A stretch of DNA of 64,000 nucleotides. Source: Pseudaminobacter soli (ex Zhang et al. 2022) (lineage in GTDB: Bacteria; Pseudomonadota; Alphaproteobacteria; Rhizobiales; Rhizobiaceae). The translations under genes were made by a program, and so were the position numbers. This document shows positions 1 through 9,052 of the stretch, one piece after another. Under the pieces are notes generated by a model, which was given only the letters and a program-made list of their open reading frames with translations, did not search any database and was not told the DNA's origin. The DNA is taken from positions 1 to 64,000 of the forward strand of contig NZ_JABVCF010000001.1 in assembly GCF_014595955.1 (NCBI RefSeq). The letters run 5' to 3'. Every line of letters starts with the position of its first letter. Within the stretch, counting starts at the first letter, position 1.

Positions 1-479
1 GGCGCGTCCGGATTGACCTTGGCGAGCGCGATCTCCGGCAGCACCGTGTGGTTGGAGAAGGTCGAGCAGCCCATGTAGTGAAAGATCTTCTCGCCGCCGA
101 CGGAGAAGCGCGAGGTGCCGTCGGGCATCACGCCCTGGCCTTGGGTGGCGCGGATGGCGGTGCAGAGATTGGTCTTGCGCGACAGGCACGACGGGCAGGA
201 CCGGCATTCCGGCGTGTAGAGCGGGATGACGTGGTCGCCCTTCTTCAGGCTGGTCACGCCCTTGCCGACGTCGACGACGACGCCAGCGCCCTCATGGCCG
301 AGAATGGCGGGAAAAATGCCTTCCGGGTCGGCGCCCGACAGCGTGAACTCGTCGGTGTGGCAGATGCCGGTCGCCTTGACTTCAACCAGGACCTCGCCCT
401 CGCGCGGGCCGTCGAGATCCACCTCCATGATCTCGAGCGGTTTTCCGGCGGCGACGGCGACGGCGGCACGGGTTTTCAT
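1..479 (-). CDS. adhC: S-(hydroxymethyl)glutathione dehydrogenase / class III alcohol dehydrogenase, 5' part
   Basis: Zinc-dependent, NAD-linked oxidation of S-hydroxymethylglutathione, the central step of glutathione-dependent formaldehyde detoxification in the cytoplasm. The gene runs off the left edge; about 159 N-terminal residues are visible. They begin [20 protein letters not shown] and show the catalytic zinc ligand Cys40 in TGICHTDE, the GHEGAG motif with His62 and Glu63, and the four structural-zinc cysteines at 92, 95, 98 and 106 in the pattern [10 protein letters not shown]...NLC. The family is normally about 370-375 residues, so more than half lies outside the window. Start is the ATG read from 479 downward, preceded by a purine-rich stretch. 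The class III assignment is strong; nothing odd is seen. Confidence 0.93.
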   Translation of the reverse strand, partial: MKTRAAVAVAAGKPLEIMEVDLDGPREGEVLVEVKATGICHTDEFTLSGADPEGIFPAILGHEGAGVVVDVGKGVTSLKKGDHVIPLYTPECRSCPSCLSRKTNLCTAIRATQGQGVMPDGTSRFSVGGEKIFHYMGCSTFSNHTVLPEIALAKVNPDA

Positions 480-658
480 GAAATGGTCTCCTCTTAGAAA
501 GCGCGGCAAGCTTTCAGGAAACCATCGAAGTGGCAAGCCCCAGCCCGACCTTTACAAGTGAAACTTCTGGAGAAGAAAAGATCGATATTTTCCGCGGTTC
601 AGGCGCACAAAAAAGGCAGTCTCGGCCGCGTTCCCCACGGTGAGGGCTGAACTCCAGC

Positions 659-1150
659 TCAATCCGCGCCTACTGCTCTCCAGACCGCCTCGGGCCCACC
701 AGTCATTATGAGTTTCCGAGCCTTCACCGACGGGCTCGCCTTACACCGGTGCCACTGGAAATGCGGCGTATCGGGTTTCGTCCAGTCGCCACCCCAACTG
801 CAGCTATGCTGCTTGAAAATTTCGGCCACTCTCTGGAACCAGTGCTCGCCGCCCTCAGGTTTCCAGAATTTCGTGCGATGTACGACATCGACCGCGAGCC
901 CATATCCATGCCAACTGTGCAGATTGGTCGTCGCGTTGGTGACCGTGTGCTTCGGCGGTATGATGGTGCGGCCCCGCGCATAATAGAGCGCCTGTAGTGC
1001 CTGGCTGCGATAGGCTTCGTACACCATCGCATCCAGTCCGCTTGCGCGACATTCTTCAATTGCCTCCCGGACGGCCTCTGCGAACTTGGGCGCCAGCAAT
1101 GAGAGGTCCTTACTCACCTTCGTCGACTGATTGCCTGCTCCCGCGCTCAT
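659..1150 (-). CDS. M15-family D,D/L,D-peptidase-like protein (VanY/endolysin type)
   Basis: Predicted zinc peptidase that cleaves peptidoglycan stem peptides, 163 residues. The M15 signature SxHxxGxAxD is present as SWHGYGLAVD (His81, Asp88), and the third zinc ligand is likely His130 in DTPHFQW, preceded by GGDW. An upstream YEAYRSQALQ segment (residues 44-53) matches the conserved arginine-containing strand of VanY-like enzymes. There is no signal peptide, and the length is that of phage endolysin-type L-Ala-D-Glu peptidases, so it may be a phage-derived lysin rather than a housekeeping carboxypeptidase. Its ATG overlaps the stop of the upstream membrane-protein gene by four bases (ATGA), which implies translational coupling and a shared role. 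Confidence 0.8.
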   Translation of the reverse strand: MSAGAGNQSTKVSKDLSLLAPKFAEAVREAIEECRASGLDAMVYEAYRSQALQALYYARGRTIIPPKHTVTNATTNLHSWHGYGLAVDVVHRTKFWKPEGGEHWFQRVAEIFKQHSCSWGGDWTKPDTPHFQWHRCKASPSVKARKLIMTGGPEAVWRAVGAD

Positions 1151-2358
1151 ATCGAACCCCTTTCCTGGCCATCCCTCCAGGCATGCGGCTCGAATGTCGC
1201 ATCATTTCCCGCAGCACCTAGAGCGATCAGTGTGGCAGTTGTTGCCGCAGCCCGCTCCTCCTGCTCCTCCGAGTCCTCCATGCCCGGCGCGAAGTTGTTT
1301 TTTCGTTGGGCGCCGCCGAGGGTCGCAGCCTGACGCACGGGAGACGTGTCGCTCTCATCGGGACTCTTCTCACGTGGCTTCACGGTCGAGCGGATCACCA
1401 TCAGCTTGTTCAGCATGTCGAACCAGAAGGGCGCTCCGAGGGTTACGGCGAGCGCGCTGATGATCCAGCCGGGAATACTAAAGAGGATAGCGAGGCGCCA
1501 GTTCGAACAGCGCGCGTATTCACCACCCCAGGGCTGCGAGCAGGCCGCAGGTTTAAGCTCGTTTTCCAAAGTCCAACCGATTGGATAGCCGATCGCCGAG
1601 AGTTCCCTGGCGAGTCCTTCAATACGGGCTTTGGGATCGTCTTCTTCAGCGTTTTGTTCGACGGCTGCCTGGGCGGCTGAGTCGACCTTCGTTGGGTTGT
1701 TGGAGCCCAGGATTGTTCCGGCATGCTCAACAACCGCCTCTCGTAGCTTGGCGTCATTGCTCAACCGCTCGGCAATTAAAACGGTATCGACATTGAACAA
1801 AGCCGAGGCGAGGAGACCCATGGCGAGGAGCGTGTAGCCGGTCCGTCGCTTGTACCAGCCCGAAACGCGGTCCATGGAGCCGTCGAACCATTCCTCCAGG
1901 GTCTGTCGCACTTTCGCGATATCGTTGTCCGCAACGTCGAGCGCGGCTTTCACCGCCTCCTGTATTCGGTTCGGCCTTTTTACGTTGATGAGCGCGTCGC
2001 GAAGCGACTCGATGGAAAGCGTAGCGTCGGGGCCGGTGACCAGGCGAAGCGCGGCGAGCGAAAAGCTTTGCCGGGGTATGTAGGATGGCAAATGCTTCGT
2101 CTTCTCGGGATCGAACCTGCCCCTGTAGAGCGCCGCAATCATGGGATGCTCGTAGAAGCTGCGGACCAGGGTGGAATCCGTCTTGTCGCCGAGCAGTTCG
2201 GCGACGCCGTTCAGGAGTTCTTTCGAGCGCACCTTGGCGAAGTTCTCGATGACTTCGCAAAATGCCGTAGCAATGAGGCTCATGAAGGCGAAAAGAAGCG
2301 CCAGACCTATTCCCACCTCGAGTACGTCGAAGTCGAACATCGCTTTGCCCTCCGACAT
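1147..2358 (-). CDS. Uncharacterised three-helix membrane protein, coupled to the M15 peptidase
   Basis: 403 residues, function unknown. Three hydrophobic segments are visible: near residues 14-35 (VGIGLALLFAFMSLIATAFC), about 170-190 (TGYTLLAMGLLASALFNV) and about 285-310 (LAILFSIPGWIISALAVTLG). The long region between the first two is soluble and charged, and the C-terminal tail after the last helix is polar and probably disordered. The N-terminal pattern of a membrane helix followed by an acidic/basic helix (EVIENFAKVRSKELLNGVAE) resembles a widespread family of conserved hypothetical membrane proteins, recalled from memory and not searched. A second start, MFDFDV, lies six codons downstream. 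The gene forms a two-gene unit with the peptidase through an ATGA overlap. Divergent from the carboxylase gene. Confidence 0.75.
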   Translation of the reverse strand: MSEGKAMFDFDVLEVGIGLALLFAFMSLIATAFCEVIENFAKVRSKELLNGVAELLGDKTDSTLVRSFYEHPMIAALYRGRFDPEKTKHLPSYIPRQSFSLAALRLVTGPDATLSIESLRDALINVKRPNRIQEAVKAALDVADNDIAKVRQTLEEWFDGSMDRVSGWYKRRTGYTLLAMGLLASALFNVDTVLIAERLSNDAKLREAVVEHAGTILGSNNPTKVDSAAQAAVEQNAEEDDPKARIEGLARELSAIGYPIGWTLENELKPAACSQPWGGEYARCSNWRLAILFSIPGWIISALAVTLGAPFWFDMLNKLMVIRSTVKPREKSPDESDTSPVRQAATLGGAQRKNNFAPGMEDSEEQEERAAATTATLIALGAAGNDATFEPHAWRDGQERGSI

Positions 2359-2586
2359 AGCGGCACCTTGATGTTAAACAAAAGTTTGTCCACAACGTCA
2401 AGTGGCATAAAATAGGTCATGTATCCCTAGGTTGTATTACCCTCTCCGTTCGTGTTTTGATCATTAAGGGCCCTCCACCACCTGCGTTACTGCCCGTATG
2501 AAACTCGCCGCGTGCAACGCTCGCTTGAGCGCTCCGCTTCCCCGCCATATGAAGGCTTAGGCTGTTCGCGGGAGAAATCGCCGTTC

Positions 2587-4599
2587 ATGTTCAAGAAGAT
2601 CCTGGTCGCCAACCGTGGCGAGATCGCATGCCGGGTCATCAGGACGGCGAAGCGAATGGGGATCGCGACCGTCGCGGTCTTCTCGGACGCGGACCGCGAT
2701 GCCATGCACGTCGAGATGGCCGACGACGCGGTGCATATCGGGCCGGCTGCCGCAGCACAAAGCTATCTCGACGCCGACGGGATCATCGAAGCCTGCAAGG
2801 CGACCGGTGCGGAGGCTGTCCATCCGGGCTACGGCTTTCTCTCCGAGCGAGCCTCCTTCTGCGCGTCGCTTGAGGAGCAGGGGATCGTCTTCATCGGCCC
2901 CAAACCCCGCGCCATCGAGGCGATGGGCGACAAGATCGAGTCCAAGAAGTTCGCGAATGCGGCGAAGGTGAACACCGTGCCCGGCTTCCTCGGCGTCATC
3001 GAGGACGCCGACCATGCCGAGCGGATCGCCGCCTCGATCGGCTTCCCGGTGATGATCAAGGCCTCGGCGGGCGGCGGTGGCAAGGGCATGCGCGTCGCGT
3101 GGACACCTGCGGAAGTGCGGGACGGTTTTGAGCGCGCCCGCTCGGAGGCCCGGAGCTCTTTCGGCGACGACCGCGTCTTCATCGAGAAGTTCGTGGTCGA
3201 ACCGCGCCATATCGAAATCCAGGTGCTGGCCGACGGCCACGGCAACGTCATCTATCTGGGTGAGCGCGAGTGCTCGATCCAGCGGCGGAACCAGAAAGTG
3301 GTGGAGGAGGCGCCGTCACCGTTTCTTGATCAGCGAACACGGGCGGCAATGGGAAAGCAGGCGGTCGCGCTGGCCAAAGCCGTCGATTACGAGAGCGCCG
3401 GCACGGTCGAGTTCATCGTCGACAACGACAAGAATTTCTATTTCCTCGAGATGAACACCCGGCTCCAGGTCGAGCATCCGGTGACCGAACTGGTGACCGG
3501 CATCGACCTTGTCGAGCAGATGATCCGGATCGCGGCGGGCGAGAAACTGGCGATTCGCCAGAGCGATGTAGAGCTGAAGGGCTGGGCGGTGGAGGGCCGC
3601 CTCTACGCCGAAGACCCGACGCGCAACTTCCTGCCCTCTATCGGCCGACTGACGCGTTACCGGCCGCCGGCGGAAGGGCACTTCGGCGACATCGTCGTGC
3701 GCAACGACACCGGTGTCACCGAGGGGTCGGAGATCTCGATGTTCTACGACCCGATGATCGCCAAGCTATGCACCTGGGGGCCGGACCGGCTGACCGCCAT
3801 CGACGCCATGTCGGAAGCGCTGGATGAGTTCGTCGTCGACGGCATCGAGCACAACATCGCCTTCCTCGCCGCGCTGATGCGTTATCCGCGTTGGCGCGAA
3901 GGCAGGCTGTCGACGGCCTTTATCGCCGAGGAGTTTCCTGACGGCTTCAAGCCCCTGGTTCCGGTCGAGGAAGAGAAGGCGGTGCTCGCCGCGATCGCGA
4001 CTGCGGTAGAACTGGTGCGCCGCGATCGCCTGGACCGCTTGTCTGGCAGGCTGGCGCCGCATTCGGGCATCACCAAGCCGGAGTGGGTGGTGAAGATCGG
4101 TGGCGAGTACGTTCCGGTCCAACTCGGCGAAGGCATGGTCTCCGTCCCGCTCGAGGTCGACATGAGCATTGACGGCGAGCCGTCGGTGACGGTCTCTTCG
4201 GACTGGCGCCCCGGCGACGTTCTGTGGCGCGGCGCCGTTGGCGACAGGAACGTGGTCGCGCAGCTTCGGCCCTTCGAGAACGGCGTGCGCATAGCCTGGA
4301 AGGGGATTTCCGTCACGGCGCGTGCCATGCTGCCGCGAACCGCCGAACTCGCCCGGCTCATGCCCGTTAAGGTTCCGCCCGACACGTCAAAGCTGCTGCT
4401 CTGCCCGATGCCCGGCCTGATGGTTTCGCTCGCCGTCAGCGAAGGGCAGGATGTCAAGGCAGGCGAGACGCTCGCCGTCGTCGAAGCGATGAAGATGGAG
4501 AACGTACTGCGCGCCGAGCGAGACCTGACGGTGGCGAAGATCAACGCCAAACCGGGCGACAGTCTTGCGGTCGACGCCGTGATCATGGAGTTTGCTTGA
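2587..4599 (+). CDS. pccA: Acetyl/propionyl-CoA carboxylase alpha subunit (biotin carboxylase + BCCP)
   Basis: Biotin-dependent carboxylase alpha chain, 670 residues. It carboxylates its own biotin with ATP and bicarbonate and passes the CO2 to a carboxyltransferase (beta) subunit acting on propionyl-CoA or a related acyl-CoA. Domains in order: biotin carboxylase N-terminal domain starting MFKKILVANRGEIACRVI, ATP-grasp with the glycine-rich loop ASAGGGGKGMRV, the EMNTRLQVEHPVTE segment, biotin carboxylase C-terminal domain, and a C-terminal biotinyl domain with VEAMKMEN (Lys636). The ATG at 2587 is chosen over an upstream in-frame ATG at 2512 because family alignment begins at MFKKI. The beta subunit is not adjacent. 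Substrate (propionyl versus acetyl or methylcrotonyl) cannot be fixed from this gene alone. Confidence 0.92.
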   Translation: MFKKILVANRGEIACRVIRTAKRMGIATVAVFSDADRDAMHVEMADDAVHIGPAAAAQSYLDADGIIEACKATGAEAVHPGYGFLSERASFCASLEEQGIVFIGPKPRAIEAMGDKIESKKFANAAKVNTVPGFLGVIEDADHAERIAASIGFPVMIKASAGGGGKGMRVAWTPAEVRDGFERARSEARSSFGDDRVFIEKFVVEPRHIEIQVLADGHGNVIYLGERECSIQRRNQKVVEEAPSPFLDQRTRAAMGKQAVALAKAVDYESAGTVEFIVDNDKNFYFLEMNTRLQVEHPVTELVTGIDLVEQMIRIAAGEKLAIRQSDVELKGWAVEGRLYAEDPTRNFLPSIGRLTRYRPPAEGHFGDIVVRNDTGVTEGSEISMFYDPMIAKLCTWGPDRLTAIDAMSEALDEFVVDGIEHNIAFLAALMRYPRWREGRLSTAFIAEEFPDGFKPLVPVEEEKAVLAAIATAVELVRRDRLDRLSGRLAPHSGITKPEWVVKIGGEYVPVQLGEGMVSVPLEVDMSIDGEPSVTVSSDWRPGDVLWRGAVGDRNVVAQLRPFENGVRIAWKGISVTARAMLPRTAELARLMPVKVPPDTSKLLLCPMPGLMVSLAVSEGQDVKAGETLAVVEAMKMENVLRAERDLTVAKINAKPGDSLAVDAVIMEFA

Positions 4600-4779
4600 G
4601 CGAATTCGCTAAGTGCTGTCGTCCACCATGCCTAGCTACGCGACGCCGCATGTTCTGAGCAGATATCCGGCTCGCTCCCGCTCCAACTCCAGGGTAGAAT
4701 AGCCGACTTCGTTGCTGTATAGCCGCCGTCCAGAAAGGCGGTAGCGGGGCGTCCCGCACGTGACGGGTTGGGTGCGACG

Positions 4780-6153
4780 ATGACGAAATGGTCTCCGAAT
4801 TCCTGGAGGGCGAAGCCCATCCAGCAGGTTCCGGCCTATCCGGATCCGGCGGCGCTTGCCGACACCGAGGCCATGCTCGCCACCTTTCCGCCGCTGGTTT
4901 TTGCAGGTGAGGCACGCAAGCTGAAGAAGCAGCTTGCAAGCGTCGCTGCCGGAGACGCATTCCTTCTGCAGGGCGGAGATTGTGCCGAGAGCTTCGCCGA
5001 GCACGGCGCGGACAACATCCGCGACTTCTTCCGCGTCTTCCTGCAGATGTCGGTGGTGCTGACCTATGCCGGCGCCCAGCCGGTGGTGAAGGTCGGCCGT
5101 ATCGCCGGGCAGTTCGCAAAACCGCGCTCGTCCGATACCGAGACGGTCGGCGGCGTCACACTGCCCTCCTACCGCGGCGACATCATCAACGGGCCGAGCT
5201 TCGACGAGAAGTCGCGCGTGCCGGATCCGGCGCGCCAGGAAATGGCCTATCGCCAGTCGGCGGCGACGCTCAACCTGCTGCGCGCCTTCGCGCAGGGCGG
5301 CTATGCCAGCCTCGAGAACGTCCATCAGTGGATGCTGGGCTTCGTCTCGGACAGCCCGCAGGGAGAGCGCTACGAGGCGCTGGCCAACCGGATCACCGAG
5401 ACGATGGAGTTCATGCGCGCCGTCGGCATCACGTCCGAGACCAATTACGCGCTGCGCGAGACCGACTTCTACACCAGCCACGAGGCGCTCCTGCTCGGCT
5501 ACGAGGAGGCGCTGACGCGCATCGATTCGACCTCGGGCGACTGGTACGCCACGTCCGGACACATGATCTGGATCGGTGACCGCACCCGCCAGCCGGATCA
5601 CGCCCACATTGAGTACTGCCGCGGCGTGAAGAACCCTCTCGGCCTGAAATGCGGTCCCTCCCTCACGCCCGACGGGCTGCTGCAACTGATCGATCTGCTC
5701 AACCCCGAGAACGAGCCGGGCCGTCTGACCCTGATCGGCCGTTTCGGCGCGGACAAGGTGAGCGAGTACCTTCCGAAGCTCGTTCGCGCGGTGAAGAAGG
5801 AAGGGCGCAACGTGGTCTGGTCGTGCGACCCCATGCACGGCAACACGATCACCGCTGCCGGCTACAAGACGCGGCCGTTCGATCGCGTGCTGAAGGAAGT
5901 GCAGGCCTTCTTCGAGGTCCATCGCGCCGAGGGCACGCATCCCGGCGGCATTCATGTCGAGATGACGGGCAAGAACGTCACCGAGTGCACCGGCGGCGCC
6001 CGCGCAATTACCGCTGAGGATCTGCGCGACCGCTATCACACCCATTGCGACCCGCGCCTCAACGCGGATCAGGCGATCGAACTCGCCTTCCTGGTGGCCG
6101 AGCTTCTCAAGAAGCAGAGCCACGTCATCGAGCGCAAGGCGGTCAACGCCTGA
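4780..6153 (+). CDS. aroG: Class II 3-deoxy-7-phosphoheptulonate (DAHP) synthase
   Basis: First committed step of the shikimate pathway: condensation of phosphoenolpyruvate with erythrose 4-phosphate to DAHP, a metal-dependent cytoplasmic enzyme. The 457-residue length and motifs ([11 protein letters not shown] near the N-terminus, [37 protein letters not shown]) are those of the plant-like class II enzymes. Start: ATG at 4780, giving [16 protein letters not shown]; an in-frame TTG four codons upstream is less likely. The pccA stop is followed by a 12-bp perfect palindrome (AGCGAATTCGCT, 4599-4610) without a T tract. No leader or attenuator was recognised in the 180-bp upstream gap. A short repeat hairpin follows the stop. 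Confidence 0.95.
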   Translation: MTKWSPNSWRAKPIQQVPAYPDPAALADTEAMLATFPPLVFAGEARKLKKQLASVAAGDAFLLQGGDCAESFAEHGADNIRDFFRVFLQMSVVLTYAGAQPVVKVGRIAGQFAKPRSSDTETVGGVTLPSYRGDIINGPSFDEKSRVPDPARQEMAYRQSAATLNLLRAFAQGGYASLENVHQWMLGFVSDSPQGERYEALANRITETMEFMRAVGITSETNYALRETDFYTSHEALLLGYEEALTRIDSTSGDWYATSGHMIWIGDRTRQPDHAHIEYCRGVKNPLGLKCGPSLTPDGLLQLIDLLNPENEPGRLTLIGRFGADKVSEYLPKLVRAVKKEGRNVVWSCDPMHGNTITAAGYKTRPFDRVLKEVQAFFEVHRAEGTHPGGIHVEMTGKNVTECTGGARAITAEDLRDRYHTHCDPRLNADQAIELAFLVAELLKKQSHVIERKAVNA

Positions 6154-6167
6154 GTGGAATGCATAGA

Positions 6168-6197
6168 GGCGGGTGCGTCCTTCGAGGCTCGCCCGCC
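6168..6197. repeat. Hairpin-forming copy of an interspersed repeat
   Basis: Arms GGCGGG and CCCGCC enclose GTGCGTCCTTCGAGG. The same core GGTGCGTCCTTCGAGG followed by a CGCCCGCC end recurs at 31232-31255, so this is an interspersed repeat copy rather than a gene-specific terminator. It lies between the convergent ends of the DAHP synthase and diguanylate cyclase genes and may act as a bidirectional 3' stem. Confidence 0.6.
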
Positions 6198-6206
6198 TAT
6201 TTGCGC

Positions 6207-7277
6207 TCACCCCTTCTGGTACAGCATCCAACTCTTCAGCGGCTGGTCGCGGATGGTCGAGAACTTCGTGACTCGGTTGCGGCCGGCGATCTTTGACCGG
6301 TAGAGCGCGCGGTCGGCCTTGGCGTAGAGGTCGTCAGGGCTGTCCGCGTCGGTGGCCATGCAGATGCCCATCGAGATCGTCACGGGCCCGTGCCGCACAC
6401 CGGTCGTTGGCGAAACGAAGGGCATCTGCTCGATTGTCGCGCGCAAGCGATCGGCCAATTCGTAGTTCGCCTGCTCGGTGGCGCCCTCGAGAATGATGGC
6501 AAATTCCTCGCCACCGGTTCGGGCGACGAACACGGCCTCATGCACGTTTCTGCGCAGGACCTCGGCCACATTCTGGATGATCTTATCGCCGACAGGGTGA
6601 CCGAAACGGTCGTTGACTTCCTTGAAGCGGTCGATGTCGGCCAGGATCAGCGCGCTGAACATGATGCTCCGCTTGTTGTCGTATATGGCCGCCAATCGCT
6701 TGTCGAAGGCGCGGCGGTTCCAGATGCGGGTGAGCGGATCCGTATCGGCGAGTAGCTTGTACTCCTCGAGGGCGGATTTCACTGATTCCAGTTCCGCCGA
6801 TTTCTCACTGAGCGTCGCAGCGACCTGCAGGCCGCGATCCAAGGTGGAGGTGGTGGCGACGGACATGACGCCCACGATCTTCTGCAGGAGTTCCCGGCTC
6901 ATCGCATGGCGGTTCTCGAGGCCCTGCGAGGTCTGCGTGAGGGCTTCGCCGTACTTCTCGATGTGGCCGCGCTCCCGCCTGAGCAGTCGGGCTACATCCT
7001 CCAACTCACGTGCGAGCGTCTCGCGCGCCGTTTCGACGATCGCATGTTCATGATTTCGGGCGAAATACTTCTGTCCGATGCGGTCGAGTTCCTCCTGCGA
7101 GGGGCGGTGGTTCATCGAAACGACTTCGAGCGTGAGGTCCGGATTCGAACCCGTCAGGGCCTCGTAGAAGATCTCATAATTGCGCGGCAGACCCATGACG
7201 CCCATCTGGCGCATGGTGGTCACCACGCTCATGGCAATATCGTATGCTTTCTCAACGGGCGCCGTGGCCGGATGCAT
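6207..7277 (-). CDS. Diguanylate cyclase (GGDEF domain), cytoplasmic
   Basis: Predicted synthesis of cyclic di-GMP from two GTP, 356 residues. A long N-terminal helical region (1-185), rich in charged heptad-like segments, precedes the C-terminal GGDEF domain; the active-site loop is GGEEF at residues 255-259 and DTDPLTRIWNRRAF marks the domain start. No transmembrane segment is visible, so the input is probably cytosolic. The residues that would form the RxxD inhibitory site five positions upstream of GGEEF read HEAV, so product inhibition at the I-site appears to be absent. Monocistronic, convergent with the DAHP synthase gene. Activity is inferred from the intact GGEEF. Confidence 0.88.
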   Translation of the reverse strand: MHPATAPVEKAYDIAMSVVTTMRQMGVMGLPRNYEIFYEALTGSNPDLTLEVVSMNHRPSQEELDRIGQKYFARNHEHAIVETARETLARELEDVARLLRRERGHIEKYGEALTQTSQGLENRHAMSRELLQKIVGVMSVATTSTLDRGLQVAATLSEKSAELESVKSALEEYKLLADTDPLTRIWNRRAFDKRLAAIYDNKRSIMFSALILADIDRFKEVNDRFGHPVGDKIIQNVAEVLRRNVHEAVFVARTGGEEFAIILEGATEQANYELADRLRATIEQMPFVSPTTGVRHGPVTISMGICMATDADSPDDLYAKADRALYRSKIAGRNRVTKFSTIRDQPLKSWMLYQKG

Positions 7278-7621
7278 CTATGTGTCGATCCCCTCAGATC
7301 GGTCAGGAGGAAGACGGCGAACTCCCTTTTGAAGGCGCCCTTGCCAAGTCAACGCGGCAAGCGCCGCGCGGACATGGCAAAGGGCGGGTTGTTGGCCGCT
7401 GCTTTCCCGTGGCGGCGAAGATGCTGCAGTGTTTCTGAAGGTTTGTTTAATTTATCCGGACTGTCCCACGCAACTTACGCGTGATATTTGTAAAGAGTTC
7501 TGGCTGAGGAGGCGAGTATGCGAAAACGCCTGCGGCGGAACGCCATCGCACGCCGCAATTGTGTCTGCTGACACGATGCCGTCCGAAATAGTCTTACTTT
7601 CATATCGAAGCGAGGAAACGG
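7278..7621. other. Intergenic region with a tiny Arg-rich ORF
   Basis: 344 bases between the divergent cyclase and GFA genes. The only coding-like item is a 17-codon ORF at 7518-7571 (MRKRLRRNAIARRNCVC) preceded by a strong GAGGAGG Shine-Dalgarno seven bases upstream. Whether it is translated is unknown. No terminator or RNA gene was recognised here. Confidence 0.35.
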
Positions 7622-8041
7622 ATGAGCGAACAACATTCCGGATCATGCAACTGCGGCGCCGTTCGGTTCGTGGCGAGAGGGCGATTGCGCGACGTCATTT
7701 TCTGCCACTGCGGCCAATGCCGGAAGCAGGGCGGGCACTTCTACGCGGCCACGGACGTCGCGGACCGCGATCTTGAGGTCATCGGGGAAGACAACGTCAC
7801 GTGGTACCGGTCCTCCGATTTCGCCCGGCGCGGCTTCTGCCGGCATTGCGGTTCGGCCTTGTTCTGGAAGCGGAATGGCGACGCCAATACTTCGATCGGG
7901 GCAGGGATGTTTGACGGGGCCACCAGACTGCGGGCCGGCCAACACATCTTCGTCGCTGATAAGGGCGATTACTACGAGATCGACGACGACCTACCGCAAT
8001 TCCCTCGATCCACGCCGGATTTCAAAGTCGCTGGTGACTGA
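7622..8041 (+). CDS. GFA family (CENP-V/GFA domain) zinc protein
   Basis: 139 residues with the GFA (glutathione-dependent formaldehyde-activating-like) fold. The zinc-binding cysteines appear as SCNCGAVRF near residue 8, CHCGQCRKQGG near residue 29 and GFCRHCGSALFW near residue 75. Family members are small cytosolic zinc proteins, and for most of them the substrate has not been established, so the formaldehyde link is a family name and not a demonstrated role. Start ATG at 7622 is preceded by GAGGAAACG. It has its own promoter region; downstream is the dioxygenase gene on the same strand after a 98-base gap. Confidence 0.85.
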   Translation: MSEQHSGSCNCGAVRFVARGRLRDVIFCHCGQCRKQGGHFYAATDVADRDLEVIGEDNVTWYRSSDFARRGFCRHCGSALFWKRNGDANTSIGAGMFDGATRLRAGQHIFVADKGDYYEIDDDLPQFPRSTPDFKVAGD

Positions 8042-8139
8042 TCTTGGGGTTGCAGACGCGGTCCGGTGAACGATCCGTCTCCGCAACTCGACCTGCACGG
8101 GGAGATTCGAGCGACTAAGTAGGGTGGAGGAGAACTGCG

Positions 8140-8937
8140 ATGACTGTGATGCCCACCCTATTCATCTCTCACGGCGGCCCGAACATCGTTCTGGCCGACA
8201 CCCCGGCCCGCCACTATCTCGAGCAAATTCCGTCCCTGCTGCCGAGGCCACGGGCGATCGTCATCAACTCTGCGCATTTCGAGACCGACGGGGTCGCTGT
8301 CGTCACCGATCCGGCGCCCGGCATGATCTACGACTTCGGCGGTTTCGCTCCTGAACTCTACCAGATGACATATCCCGCGCCTGGCGATCCGGCGCTCGCG
8401 AAGCAGGTCCTCGGCCTGCTCGATCAGGCCGGTCTTGCTCCGCATCGCATATCCCAGCGAGGTTACGATCATGGCACCTGGACCCCTCTGAAGCTCGCCT
8501 ATCCGGATGCGGATATTCCGGTCGTGCAGATTTCGATCGATCCCACGCGCGATGCGGCATGGCATCTTTCGATTGGCCGCGCCCTTGCGCCATTGCGCGA
8601 GGAAGGTGTGCTCGTCATCGGCTCCGGACACATCACGCACAATCTGCGCGCCTACTTCTCGGTGCTTCGTCAGGGCGCAAATCCCGATCCGGCGTTGGCC
8701 GGCAAGGTCAAGGCCTTCACGGACTGGTTCGCCGACAAGTTGGCGGCAGGAGATACCGAAGCGCTGCTCGACTGGAAGCGCAGGGCTCCATACCCGGCGG
8801 AGAACCATCCGACAGATGAGCATCTCATGCCGATCTTCTTCGCCTACGGGGCGGCAGGAGAGAAGGGCCGCGGCACCCGTACACACGATTCGGTCGACGA
8901 CGGCTTCTTCGCGAACGACTCCTACCTGTTCCAGTAG
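8140..8937 (+). CDS. Class III (LigB-type) extradiol ring-cleavage dioxygenase
   Basis: 265-residue non-haem iron dioxygenase of the DODA/LigB family, which cleaves catecholic rings extradiol to the hydroxyls. Conserved histidine segments include LFISHGGPNIV near the N-terminus, NSAHFE, YDHGTWTPLKL, IGSGHITHNL and HPTDEHLMPIFFA. These contain the expected two-His-one-carboxylate iron site. The relatives best known to me are DOPA 4,5-dioxygenase and E. coli YgiD. The natural substrate cannot be inferred: no catabolic genes lie nearby. Start ATG 8140 follows GGTGGAGGAGAACTGCG. Next gene on the same strand is the diacylglycerol kinase. Confidence 0.87.
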   Translation: MTVMPTLFISHGGPNIVLADTPARHYLEQIPSLLPRPRAIVINSAHFETDGVAVVTDPAPGMIYDFGGFAPELYQMTYPAPGDPALAKQVLGLLDQAGLAPHRISQRGYDHGTWTPLKLAYPDADIPVVQISIDPTRDAAWHLSIGRALAPLREEGVLVIGSGHITHNLRAYFSVLRQGANPDPALAGKVKAFTDWFADKLAAGDTEALLDWKRRAPYPAENHPTDEHLMPIFFAYGAAGEKGRGTRTHDSVDDGFFANDSYLFQ

Positions 8938-9052
8938 GGCCCGCTTTTCGCTATGAGCGCCGGGTCGGGTCGGCGCACGAATGCGCCGGGTCCGGATCGC
9001 GGGCCTGCAAAGGCCCACACGCAGCAATCAGCAAGGGCGGGTGTGCCGGGCG

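Noticed and set aside
4636-6231. Very long open frame antisense to the DAHP synthase gene
   Set aside because: High-GC codon bias opens the opposite strand; the + strand product matches a known family over its whole length and the antisense one matches nothing.
7138-7160. GGATTCGAACCC, which looks like a tRNA T-loop
   Set aside because: It lies inside the diguanylate cyclase gene, encodes a well-formed part of that protein, and no cloverleaf can be drawn around it.
8048-8092. Possible terminator (GTTGC ... GCAAC) after the GFA gene
   Set aside because: The stem is interrupted and there is no T tract; not strong enough to call.
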